A DNA stretch of 55,280 nucleotides from Streptomyces sp. F63. Lineage in GTDB: Bacteria > Actinomycetota > Actinomycetes > Streptomycetales > Streptomycetaceae. Both the position numbers and the translations under genes were made by a program. The stretch covers positions 1-55,280 of the forward strand of contig NZ_JAGPXX010000039.1 in NCBI RefSeq assembly GCF_018070345.1, read 5' to 3'. The first letter of the stretch is position 1. Each line of letters begins with the position of its first letter. Below are positions 47,269 through 55,231 of the stretch, one piece after another. Under the pieces are notes generated by a model, which was not told the origin of the DNA, searched no databases, and was given only the letters and a program-made list of their open reading frames with translations.

Positions 47269-47864
47269 ATGTGCTCCTGCGCGAGACGGGTCTGGAGGTA
47301 CTGGACGAGTGCGATCAGGGCGTGCGTGGAGGAGATCCGGTCCCGGGCGTCACAGGTGACCAGGGGCGTCTCGGGGAGCAGGTCGAGGGCCTCCCGGATC
47401 TCCGCGTCGGGGTAGGAGGGGGCGTCGTCGAAGCGGTTGACCGCCACGGCGTAGGGCACGCCGTGCTCCTCCAGGAGCCCCATGACGTCGAAGGACTGGT
47501 CGAGCCTGCGGGTGTCGGCGAGCACCAGCGCGCCCAGCGCGCCGTGGGTCATGTCCCGCCACAGCCGGGTGAAGCGCTTCTGCCCGGGCGCCCCGAAGAG
47601 GTACAGCACCAGCTCCTCGCTGAGCGTCAGCCGGCCGAAGTCCATGGCCACGGTGGTCGTGGACTTCTCCGGGACCCCGGCGAGGTCGTCGACGTGGGCA
47701 CCGGCCTCCGACAGCGTCTCCTCGGTGCGCAGCGGCCGGATCTCCGAGAGGGTGCCCACGAAGGTGGTCTTGCCGACGGCGAAGTGCCCGACGACCAGGA
47801 TCTTGGCCGCGGTGCTGACCGTATCCGGGAGATAGACGTGGTCAGAGGCGAGCGCGGAGCCCAT
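47265..47864 (-). CDS. cvnD: Conservon GTPase, CvnD type
   Basis: A 199-residue small GTPase of the bacterial conservon/MglA-like group. The P-loop is G26-HFAVGK-T33, a switch-type APG motif is in YLFGAPGQKRF, and NRFD supplies base recognition. In conservons this protein is thought to work with the kinase-like CvnA and roadblock CvnB in a membrane signalling complex. The start at 47864 overlaps the DUF742 gene by 23 bases; the stop overlaps the P450 start. Confidence 0.92.
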   Translation of the reverse strand: MGSALASDHVYLPDTVSTAAKILVVGHFAVGKTTFVGTLSEIRPLRTEETLSEAGAHVDDLAGVPEKSTTTVAMDFGRLTLSEELVLYLFGAPGQKRFTRLWRDMTHGALGALVLADTRRLDQSFDVMGLLEEHGVPYAVAVNRFDDAPSYPDAEIREALDLLPETPLVTCDARDRISSTHALIALVQYLQTRLAQEHM

Positions 47865-48201
47865 CGAGCACCTCCTGCAAGAGCTGGGCCTGGGGGAGTT
47901 GAGCCTTGGGGACGGGAGCCCGGGTGGTGATGTGGCCGCTGTCGATCAGATCGCTGAGCAGCACCTTGACGACGCTGACCGACAGTTCCAGATGGCCCGC
48001 CACCTCGGCGACCGACAGCGCGCCGCCGCGGCAGAGCTCCATCAGCCGCTTCTTCTCCGGGCTCAGCCCGCCCAGCGGCCGGTCGTTCATCGCCATGACG
48101 AGGGTGACGAAATCCAGCGTGTTGCGCGTCGGGTGCGCGCGGCCGTCCGTCACCACGTACGGGCGTACGAGTCCCCGCTCCCTCCTGCGGGGCGGGCTCA
48201 C
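47842..48201 (-). CDS. cvnC: DUF742 conservon protein, CvnC type
   Basis: A 119-residue protein covered by DUF742. It begins VSPPRRRERGLVRPYVVTDG and has a winged-helix-like part (ALSVAEVAGHLELSVSVVKV). The role in the complex is not known. The GTG at 48201 lies in a GTGA overlap with the roadblock stop (48198-48201), and the end overlaps the GTPase gene, so translation is coupled throughout. Confidence 0.92.
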   Translation of the reverse strand: MSPPRRRERGLVRPYVVTDGRAHPTRNTLDFVTLVMAMNDRPLGGLSPEKKRLMELCRGGALSVAEVAGHLELSVSVVKVLLSDLIDSGHITTRAPVPKAQLPQAQLLQEVLDGLRARL

Positions 48202-48623
48202 GCCGGGCCGCCGGCGTGGGACACCGCGTCGTGCCGGGGCGGACTGGTCAGCTCCTTGCCGAGGCGGTCGACGAGCTTGTGCATGCGGTAGGTGACGGCC
48301 TCCATGTCCACGTCCGGGGAGGCGGAGACCGCGAGATAGGCGCCCGTGCCGGCGGCGATCAGGAAGACGTAGCCGCTGGAGAACTCGACGAGGGTCTGCT
48401 GCCACGGGGATTCGTCCCGGGCGCAGAACTCGGCCGTGCTGCGGCTGATCGACTGGAGTCCGGAGAGGGCCGCCGCCTGCCGGTCGGCCTCGTCGCGGGT
48501 GATGCCCTCGGAGTGGGCCCGGAGCATGCCGTCCGCGGAGAGCAGGATGGCGTGCCGGGCCTCCGGCACCTTGAGGACCTCGTCGAGCATCCAGCCCAGT
48601 TCATTGGCCGTACGGGGATTCAT
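48198..48623 (-). CDS. cvnB: Roadblock/LC7 conservon protein, CvnB type
   Basis: A 141-residue roadblock/LC7-domain protein: LGWMLDEVLKVPEARHAILL near residues 9-28, and SSGYVFLIAAGTGAYLAVSA near 82-101. Roadblock proteins bind small GTPases and often act as activators, so it probably partners CvnD. The ATG at 48623 overlaps the cvnA stop by ATGA (48620-48623). Confidence 0.92.
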   Translation of the reverse strand: MNPRTANELGWMLDEVLKVPEARHAILLSADGMLRAHSEGITRDEADRQAAALSGLQSISRSTAEFCARDESPWQQTLVEFSSGYVFLIAAGTGAYLAVSASPDVDMEAVTYRMHKLVDRLGKELTSPPRHDAVSHAGGPA

Positions 48624-50002
48624 CGCTGGGGGGTCCCTTCATCATCCGGGGAGGAGAGACGGCCGGAACGGGTGCCGCGAGCGAAGGCACCCATGCGGGA
48701 AGCGGTTTCCTGGGCCGGGCGGGCCGGGGGCGGCTCGGCGCCCGGCTGCGCCACGGGGGCACGGGTGGCGGCCACGTGCTCCGGTACGGGCTCCCGGCGC
48801 CGGCGCTTGGGCAGGCCGAGGGCCGTGGAGGCGGGTGCCGGCTCGGGGTCCTCCGGTTCCGCGGGCGCGGCCGGGGCGGGGGCCGGTGCCGGAGCGGGTG
48901 CCGGGGCAGCGGGTGCGGGCTCGGCGGTCACGGCGGCCGGCGCGGGCCCCGGGCCGGCCGCCGCGGGACCGGTCTGCTCGCCCGCCGCGTCGGGGGTCTC
49001 GGTGATCACGCTGGTGAGCAGCTCCTTCGGGAGGAACAGCACGGCCCGGACACCCCCGTAGGGTGACTGCGTGTCGACGGACACGCTGAACCCGTACCGG
49101 GCCGCGAGAACGCCGATCACGGCGAAGCCGAACTGGGGCGGGTCGCCGAGCCGGTTGATGTCGATGTCCTGCCGGCCGGAGAGCAGCAGGGTCGCCTTCT
49201 GGATCTCCCGGTCGTCCATGCCGACGCCGGCGTCGTCGATCACGATGGCGGTGCCGTTGTGCGCGGCCCGGAGCGTCACCTCGACCTGGGTGTTGGGCTG
49301 CGAGTGGCGTGCCGCGTTGTCGAGGAGCTCGGCGACGGCCAGCACCACCGGTTCCACGGCCCGGCTCACCACGGCCAGGTCGACCTGCGCGTGGACCTCC
49401 ACCCGGCGGTAGTCCCGGATCCGGCCCTTGGCGCCCCGGACGACGTCGACCAGCGAGGAGGCGGCCCGCTGCCGTCCCGGCCAGGACCCGCACAGCACCG
49501 CGATGCCCTGGGCACGCCGGCCGAACTGGGCGTTGGCGTGGTCGATCTCCAGCAGGTCCTGGAGAACGTGCGGGTTGTCGTGGTGGTCCTGCATGTCGGT
49601 GATGGCGAGCTGCTGTTCGTTGGCCAGCCCCTGCAGCGCGCGCATCGAGGACTTGAGCGCGGCCTTGGCCGACTGGTCGGCGCGGGTCCGGGCCCGGTCG
49701 GCGGCGCCGGTGAACAGGTCGATCACCGTCTGCAGGCTCTCGGCGAAGGAGGTGCCCTCCAGCCGGTCGTGGAGCAGCCCCGGCATGGGGCCCGGCTGGG
49801 CCCCCGAGGATTCCATGGCGGGGAGGCGGACCTCCACCAGGTGCCGGGCCTCTTGGTCACGGGCGCGGAGACCGTCCTCCAGTGCTGCCGCGTGCCTGCG
49901 CAGAGCCTTGGTGATCCCCCGCTGGCGGACCAGCAGGACCAGGGCGGCGAGCAGACCGGCGACAAGGCACCAGAAGACCACCTCCGGTGCGTATTGAGTC
50001 AT
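48620..50002 (-). CDS. cvnA: Conservon sensor kinase-like protein, CvnA type
   Basis: A 460-residue membrane protein. One membrane segment is near residues 8-24 (VVFWCLVAGLLAALVLL). A helical region follows, then an ATPase domain with N-box ELLDNAARHS and G-box DDAGVGM. No clear phospho-accepting histidine motif is visible, as in other CvnA proteins. Residues about 350-420 are an Ala/Pro repeat linker. It is the first gene of the six-gene conservon, and GAGGAT precedes the ATG at 50002. CvnA is thought to anchor and control the GTPase module. Confidence 0.92.
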   Translation of the reverse strand: MTQYAPEVVFWCLVAGLLAALVLLVRQRGITKALRRHAAALEDGLRARDQEARHLVEVRLPAMESSGAQPGPMPGLLHDRLEGTSFAESLQTVIDLFTGAADRARTRADQSAKAALKSSMRALQGLANEQQLAITDMQDHHDNPHVLQDLLEIDHANAQFGRRAQGIAVLCGSWPGRQRAASSLVDVVRGAKGRIRDYRRVEVHAQVDLAVVSRAVEPVVLAVAELLDNAARHSQPNTQVEVTLRAAHNGTAIVIDDAGVGMDDREIQKATLLLSGRQDIDINRLGDPPQFGFAVIGVLAARYGFSVSVDTQSPYGGVRAVLFLPKELLTSVITETPDAAGEQTGPAAAGPGPAPAAVTAEPAPAAPAPAPAPAPAPAAPAEPEDPEPAPASTALGLPKRRRREPVPEHVAATRAPVAQPGAEPPPARPAQETASRMGAFARGTRSGRLSSPDDEGTPQR

Positions 50003-50481
50003 CGGATCCTCGTTGCTTTGGGGGCGAGGGAAGACCGGGGGAGATGCGACGACGGGAGCGCCGCCGGTACGGGACCCGTCCGGATCCGGACAGGGGGCAC
50101 CGGCGGTCGGCACACGGGACACATGAGCCCCGCTGTCGGCGTCCGCCACGGAAGCGTGATGTGTTCATCATCTTAATCATGGATCGACATGCCAAGTGGC
50201 CAGGGGTTTTGTGAAGTTGGCGTGCAGACGGACCGTGACGGGCCGTGCTCCGGCGAGGGCCTGAACAGCCGCCCGCGGCCCGGTTCCGGGGGCGTCACAG
50301 AGGGATGATCCGGACGGTTCCGGGAGGAATACCGGCCACATCCGGAAGGTCACCTTCCGGTGATGGTCACGGACGGCGAACCCGCGGCGCGGCCGTGCCG
50401 GCCGGTGTGACGGGGGACACGGGGACGCACCGCCGGAGACCCTCTGCGGGCCTGCCCTCCCGGACCGGGGATACTGCGCCC
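50003..50481. other. Divergent intergenic region, conservon / flavin reductase
   Basis: No gene is supported. Bases 50150-50225 are the most AT-rich stretch nearby and should contain the conservon promoter. An inverted repeat lies at 50157-50170. Just before the flavin reductase start, TACTGC (50472-50477) could be a -10 element for a leaderless transcript. Confidence 0.45.
50157..50170. promoter_or_regulatory. Inverted repeat in the conservon promoter region
   Basis: TGATG-TGTT-CATCA lies about 155 bases upstream of the conservon start within AT-rich DNA. It could be an operator for a developmental regulator. Confidence 0.35.
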
Positions 50482-51111
50482 ATGCGCATCGACTTCGATC
50501 CCGCCGCCCTCGGCAGGAATCCGTTCTACAAGTTCATGAACGCGGTGGTCGTGCCCCGGCCGATCGCCTGGGTCTCCACGACGTCGGCCGACGGCGTCGA
50601 CAATCTCGCCCCGCACTCCTACTTCACCGTCTCCTGCATCGACCCGCCGATCGTGCAGTTCACCTCCGTCGGCCGCAAGGACTCCCTCAACAACGTCGAG
50701 GCGACCGGTTCCTTCGTGGTCAATCTCGCCCCCGAGCACCTCTTCGAGCAGATCAACGCCACATCCACCGACTTCCCGCCCGGCATCAGCGAGTTCGACG
50801 CCGTGGGCATCGCCCGCGAGCCCAGCACGCGGGTCAAGCCACCGCGGGTGGCCGCCTCCCCGGTCGCGCTGGAGTGCGAACTGCACAGCACCGTCCGGCT
50901 CGGGGACAGCACGGTCGTCTTCGGCCGCGTGGTGCACGCCGCGGTCTCCGACAGCGTGCTGGTCGACGGGCACCCCGAGGTCACGAAGCTGCGGCCGCTC
51001 ACCCGGCTCGGCAAGGACGAGTGGGGAACCATGGGTGAGCTGCTGGAGATCACCCGCATCCCGTACGCCGAGTGGCGCGCCGACCCCGGCCGCTCCGGCG
51101 GGGCCGGCTGA
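50482..51111 (+). CDS. Flavin reductase family protein
   Basis: A 209-residue FMN-binding split-barrel protein. Motifs are VVPRPIAWVSTTSADGVDNL near residues 23-42, APHSYFTVSCIDPPIVQF near 43-60, and VVNLAPEHLFEQIN. Members reduce flavin or transfer from FMN; some partner monooxygenases, but none is adjacent here. The ATG at 50482 has no ribosome site, consistent with leaderless translation. Confidence 0.85.
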   Translation: MRIDFDPAALGRNPFYKFMNAVVVPRPIAWVSTTSADGVDNLAPHSYFTVSCIDPPIVQFTSVGRKDSLNNVEATGSFVVNLAPEHLFEQINATSTDFPPGISEFDAVGIAREPSTRVKPPRVAASPVALECELHSTVRLGDSTVVFGRVVHAAVSDSVLVDGHPEVTKLRPLTRLGKDEWGTMGELLEITRIPYAEWRADPGRSGGAG

Positions 51112-51147
51112 CCGGCCCGGGCGCCCCGGTACGGGCCCGGACGCGGA

Positions 51148-51183
51148 GGGGCCGTCCCGGGGCGCTGTGCCCGGGACGGCCCC
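51148..51183. terminator. Terminator between flavin reductase and amidase genes
   Basis: GGGGCCGTCCCGGG (51148-51161) and CCCGGGACGGCCCC (51170-51183) form a perfect 14-base stem between two convergent genes. Confidence 0.85.
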
Positions 51184-51214
51184 GCCCCGCGGGAGCCGGC
51201 GCGGCCGGCGGCAC

Positions 51215-52348
51215 TCAGCCGCCGTGCACCAGCTCCATGTAGCGGTCCCAGTCCCAGTGCGGACCGGGATCGGTGTGACTGTTGCCGGGCACCTCGGTGT
51301 GCCCGACGATGTGCTCGCGGTCCCTCGGAATGCCGTGGGTGTCGCAGAGATGAGAGGTCAGGGCGGCCGAGGCGCGGTACATGGCGTCGGTGAACCAGGT
51401 GGCGTCGGCCACGTAGCCCTCGTGCTCGATGCCGAGGGAGCGCGGGTTGGCGCCGCGGGCGTGCCAGGCGGTGTCGCCGTCCCGCACCGTCTGCGTCACC
51501 TCACCGTCCGAGGAGCGGACGACGTAGTGGGTGCTGACCCGCGAGGCCGGATTGCGGAACCAGTCGACGGTACCGGCGTACGTGCCCTGGGCGACATGGA
51601 TGATCACCCTGTCGATCGCGGCCGAGCGGCCCTCGCGGTAGTTGCCGCGGTGGGCGGGGACCCAGCGGGCCGGCGGGTAGTCCGGGCCGCGGGTGTCCGG
51701 CTCCCCGGACGGCCCGGTCTCCGGTGCGGGCGGCGGCACGTCCGTGTAGCGGCCGCGTTCGGGACGCACCCGCTGCCCCGGGGTGACGACCGGTTCCCCC
51801 TCGCTGGTGCGGGCCCGCACCCCCTCCTCCAGGATCCGGTAGACGGTGTCGGCGTAGAAGCGGCCCAGCCGGAGGTCGTCCGGGCTGCCGTACCGGGCGA
51901 CGGCCGGGTACCAGGCGGCGGTCCGGTCGCGGTCCCGCTCGTCCACGCCGGTCCGGTCCGCGTACGACTCCAGCACGGCGGCACCGCCGCGGATGTTGGC
52001 CGCGGCGTCGTGCCGCAGTTCCCGCCCGGAGGCGCCGGTGAGCCGGGCCGCTTCCTCAAGGGTGTGCCGCCGGGGGCTGCTCACCAGGTGCATCACCCCG
52101 TATCCGCCGGCGTGGCTGGGCTCGCCGTCGTGCCCGTCCAGCCGGGTCTCCCCGAAGGCGAGGGCCACGAGCAGGTCCCGTGGCACGCCGAACTCCTGTG
52201 CGGCCCGCGAGAAGGCCGTGTTCACGGGACCGGGGCCGGTCCCCGGAGCCGCGGCGGCGGAGGGGGCGGCGAGGGCGAGAGCCGTGGCGGTGGCGATGCC
52301 GAGCAGGGCCTTGCGTCCGCGTTTCCGCGGGAGGGTGCCGGGATGCAT
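51215..52348 (-). CDS. Secreted peptidoglycan hydrolase: lysozyme-like domain plus amidase_2
   Basis: A 377-residue precursor with a Sec signal peptide (ALLGIATATALALAAPSAAA). Residues about 45-165 look lysozyme/transglycosylase-like, with a candidate catalytic E67 in FGETRLDG and GGYGVMHLV. Residues about 235-375 are an amidase_2 (T7-lysozyme) domain with zinc histidines in IIHVAQGT and HTDPGPHWDW and a GIEHEG motif; it cuts the bond between N-acetylmuramic acid and L-alanine. The two activities would cut glycan and stem peptide. The ATG at 52348 has GAGAGG upstream. Confidence 0.85.
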   Translation of the reverse strand: MHPGTLPRKRGRKALLGIATATALALAAPSAAAAPGTGPGPVNTAFSRAAQEFGVPRDLLVALAFGETRLDGHDGEPSHAGGYGVMHLVSSPRRHTLEEAARLTGASGRELRHDAAANIRGGAAVLESYADRTGVDERDRDRTAAWYPAVARYGSPDDLRLGRFYADTVYRILEEGVRARTSEGEPVVTPGQRVRPERGRYTDVPPPAPETGPSGEPDTRGPDYPPARWVPAHRGNYREGRSAAIDRVIIHVAQGTYAGTVDWFRNPASRVSTHYVVRSSDGEVTQTVRDGDTAWHARGANPRSLGIEHEGYVADATWFTDAMYRASAALTSHLCDTHGIPRDREHIVGHTEVPGNSHTDPGPHWDWDRYMELVHGG

Positions 52349-52502
52349 GGGGGGTTCCTCTCTGTTCACCGTCCCGGCGGGGGGAGAGGCGGGGCCCGCC
52401 GGTCCGGTCGGCGCGTGCGGCCGCGCCAGGGACCTGACGGGAGCATTAGACGAGGGCGTACCGGCGATCCGGAGAAGGCCACGCGGTGGGGCGGAGCCCA
52501 TG

Positions 52503-52901
52503 TCACGCGGGTGTACGCGCCCCGGGCTCCCGAGGGCGGGAGCGAACGTGCCGCGGGGACGGGGCGGGACGTCCCGGGCCGGGGGCGCCGGGGCGGCGGA
52601 ACGGGCCCGCCGGGCCATGCCGCCGGGCCCGTTCCGCCGCTGCCGGCCGGCTCTTGTGGGCCCACCAGCCGCTTTCGCCGTCCGGCGTCATCTGGCGGCA
52701 GGTGAAGCCCTTCTCCAACTGCTTCACCACCTTCTGGCAGGTCGCCTTGTCGTACGGCCCGTAGGCCTCGGACTCGTTCGCGTGGGCCGCGGGGGCGCGC
52801 AGCACCGCGGCCGCGGCGGTCAGGGCGAGGGCGGCGAGGGGGTGGCTCGTTGCACTGGATGCGACCCCATGTGCCCCGGGAGTTGTGTCGAGCATGGTCA
52901 C
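52503..52901 (-). CDS. Small secreted protein
   Basis: A 132-residue precursor. A signal peptide (HPLAALALTAAAAVLRAPAA) ends near residue 40. A short core follows, EAYGPYDKATCQKVVKQL then GFTCRQMTPDGESGWWAHKS, with two cysteines. The last ~45 residues are arginine/proline-rich and may be unconserved. The GTG at 52901 is preferred to ATG 52895 because AGGAGGAG stands six bases upstream. The function is unknown. Confidence 0.65.
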   Translation of the reverse strand: MTMLDTTPGAHGVASSATSHPLAALALTAAAAVLRAPAAHANESEAYGPYDKATCQKVVKQLEKGFTCRQMTPDGESGWWAHKSRPAAAERARRHGPAGPFRRPGAPGPGRPAPSPRHVRSRPREPGARTPA

Positions 52902-52960
52902 ATCCAACTCCTCCTGGCGGCAGGCGAGTTGGGCCGGACGGCGCCGCGCGCCTCCTCGCC

Positions 52961-53092
52961 TCAGCCGGCGGACTCGCCCGCGAGCGGGTCGAGCGCGCCG
53001 GTGGCGATCAGGGCGAAGAGGACGGCGCCGAGGGCTATCCGGTAGATCACGAACGGCATGAAGCTCCGGGTGGTGATGAACTTCATGAACCA
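52961..53092 (-). pseudogene. uppP: uppP (undecaprenyl-diphosphatase) 3' fragment
   Basis: Forty-three codons and a stop encode WFMKFITTRSFMPFVIYRIA and GAVLFALIATGALDPLAGES, the last transmembrane part of UppP/BacA. UppP normally has about 275 residues and recycles the cell-wall lipid carrier. Homology stops at 53092, where unrelated sequence begins, so a rearrangement removed the rest of the gene. A functional copy must exist elsewhere or be on another rearranged fragment. Confidence 0.8.
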
Positions 53093-53094
53093 GT

Positions 53095-53253
53095 TCAAGC
53101 GTCGAGGTCCTGAGCCGCTTTGACCTGCTGTTTCCACCACTTTTCAAGATCGAAACAGAGAGCAGTGGGAGATGGCACTTTCCAGAGCTCTCCCTCGCCG
53201 GCCACGAAGCGCAGCCACCTGGTTTGCAGCGAATCGGCAATCTCCTGCTCCAT
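53095..53253 (-). CDS. Small ORF at the uppP breakpoint
   Basis: A 52-codon ORF beginning MEQEIADSLQTRWLRF and ending KWWKQQVKAAQDLDA. GAGG precedes the ATG at 53253. Base composition is less GC-rich than normal genes, as expected for transferred DNA. It ends exactly where the uppP fragment begins, so it may itself be cut short. I do not recognise a family. Its place beside an Rhs core makes an immunity-protein remnant possible, but there is no direct evidence. Confidence 0.5.
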   Translation of the reverse strand: MEQEIADSLQTRWLRFVAGEGELWKVPSPTALCFDLEKWWKQQVKAAQDLDA

Positions 53254-53388
53254 GGTCAGCCTCGATGCGTCAGCGGTGATCGCTGTTTCTTGAGGTGATC
53301 AGTTCAACCCCAAGAGTGTCGGGCGAGGTCGTCGCGTGTCGCTGCGGCTGCGCCGGGGTTCCACGGGCCCGGAGACTGCGGGTTCCCT

Positions 53389-53431
53389 CCGTTCTGGTCT
53401 TCGGACCGTTCTTGAGATCGCTCCAGAACGG
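53389..53431. repeat. Inverted repeat near the IS630 remnant
   Basis: CCGTTCTGG (53389-53397) and CCAGAACGG (53423-53431) are exact inverted repeats 25 bases apart. They lie in unassigned DNA (53254-53500) between the small ORF and the IS630 remnant. Confidence 0.6.
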
Positions 53432-53434
53432 TTC

Positions 53435-53475
53435 ACGAGATCCCGTCCGATCATTTCGACCGGACGGGATCTCGT
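53435..53475. terminator. Hairpin terminator in the rearranged region
   Basis: ACGAGATCCCGTCCG (53435-53449) and its exact complement (53461-53475) form a 15-base stem with an eleven-base loop, followed by CGTTTCT on the plus strand. No supported plus-strand gene ends just before it, so it is probably a relic. Confidence 0.65.
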
Positions 53476-53500
53476 CGTTTCTGGGCTTGCTAGTGCCGCA

Positions 53501-53587
53501 TCAGGCAACGTTCGCCCTGTCGACGACGGCGCGTAGCCGCCGGTCGTCGGCATGGCGGTTTCGCCAGATGATGTAGCGGCGGATCAT
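53501..53587 (-). pseudogene. IS630-family transposase C-terminal remnant
   Basis: Twenty-eight codons and a stop encode RRYIIWRNRHADDRRL then VVDRANVA, the typical C-terminus of IS630-family transposases. The rest of the transposase is missing. TA followed by GTGCCGCATCAGGCAACG just past the stop (53491-53509) may be the element's end at a TA target. It abuts the start of the Rhs fragment. Confidence 0.7.
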
Positions 53588-53589
53588 GC
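53552..53589. other. Junction between IS630 remnant and Rhs core
   Basis: The Rhs frame is open back to an ATG at 53552, but bases 53552-53587 are antisense to the transposase remnant. Rhs-like sequence resumes at about 53590, so the upstream residues are not native to the Rhs protein. Confidence 0.55.
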
Positions 53590-55231
53590 TGCCCTGCTCC
53601 TTCTCAAGCAGGGCAACGACGCCAAGCTGAAGCTGGAGCAGAACAGCGGCGGGACCGTCGTGGCGGACGGCGTGAAGCTGGTCCGTGACACGTCCGGCGA
53701 GACGGACTCCGAGAAGAAGTCCTTCACCTACGCCTACGACGTCAACGGAAACCTGACCTCGATCGACGACACCTCGTCCGGCGCGGAGATCGACGCCTAC
53801 ATGATCGACTACACCGGCCTCAACCAGGTCCAGAAGGTGACCGAGGCGCTCGCGGGCCAGGAGAAGAAGGCCACGTCGTACACGTACGACGCCAACGGTC
53901 AGCCGGAGACGGTCACGCACCCCGACCAGTTCTCCCAGTACACCTACGACCTGCGCGAGCTGGTCAAGACGGTGTCGGTCGGCAAGACCGCGGCGGACGC
54001 CGCGCCGAAGGTGACGTCGTTCGCGTACACCGACCGCGGCCAGAAGCTGAAGGAGACCAAGAACAACAAGAACACGGTCGACTACACCTACTACCTCAAC
54101 GGTACGGTCAAGACGACCTCGGAGAAGAAGCCGAACGGCACCCTCGTCTCCTCGCACACCTACGCCTACGACCCGAACGGGAACAAGGCGCAGGACGTCG
54201 CGAAGAAGATGAACGCCGACGATCACTCGGCGTATCTGTCGTCGACCACGGACTACACCTACGACCCGGCCGACCGGCTCGCCAAGTCGGTCAAGACCGG
54301 CACCGGTGCGGGTACCGAGACGTACGTCCACGACGACAACGCCAACGTCATCAGCCAGTCGGTCAAGGGCACGTCCACGACGTTCGATTACGACCGCAAC
54401 CGGCTGCTCTCGGCGACCGGTGGTGGCGCGACGGCGAACTACAACTACGACCCGTTCGGTCGTCAGGAGTCGGTCACTGCGGGCGGCCAGGTCATCGAGC
54501 GGAGCGTGTACGACGGCTTCGACCACGTAGTCGAGTCCCAGAAGATGGACGAGACAGGCGCGCTGAAGTCGACGAAGTACACCTTCGACCCGCTCGACCG
54601 CACGGCGTCCAAGACGGCCGACGGCAAGACGACCGACTTCACCTACCTCGGCATGTCCGAGGAGGTACTGGGTGAAGAAGTCGCCGGCGAGCTGACGAAG
54701 TCGTACCAGTACAGCCCGTGGGGCGAGCGCCTCTCGCAGGTCAAGCACAACACCGACGGCACCAGCGAGGACGGCTACTACGGCTACAACTCGCACACCG
54801 ACGTCGAGACCCTGACGGACAAGGACGGCAACACCAAGTCCACCTACGGCTACACCGCCTACGGATCGGACGACGAGTCCGAGTTCACCGGCATCGACAA
54901 GCCTGATGCGGCCGACCCGACGAAGGAGCCGTACAACTCCTACCGCTACAACGCCAAGCGGTGGGACGCCGGTTCGGGCACGTACGACATGGGGTTCCGC
55001 GACTACGACCCGGGGCTCAACCGCTTCACCACCCGGGACATGTACAGCGGCGCCCTCGCCGACATGCGCCTCGGGGCTGATCCCTACACGGGCAACCGTT
55101 ACGCGTTCACCGGTGGCAACCCCGTCACCTTCGTGGAGATCGACGGTCACCTTCGGGCCTGTCAAACGAGCGGTGTAACCGGGGTGGTTGGGGTTACTGG
55201 CGGGCTGCGGAGAGTCGGCCGTCGAAGGTGA
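53552..55231 (+). pseudogene. Rhs/YD-repeat protein core, truncated at both ends
   Basis: The open frame encodes 559 residues. About 520 of them (53590-55150) are YD repeats such as SFTYAYDVNGNLTS, TSYTYDANGQPE and HTYAYDPNGNK. The RHS core end follows: YDMGFRDYDPGLNRFTTRDM and GNRYAFTGGNPVTFVEIDGH. Full Rhs proteins exceed 1,000 residues, have an export region upstream and a variable toxin after the core. Here an IS630 remnant replaces the start and an IS256 element begins where the toxin should be. The encoded tail is IS sequence. Codon use is less GC-rich than neighbouring genes. Confidence 0.85.

Noticed and set aside
53501..55165. A 554-codon minus-strand frame across the Rhs core
   Set aside because: Apart from its last 28 codons (IS630 remnant) it is a Val/Arg/Leu-rich shadow of the YD repeats.
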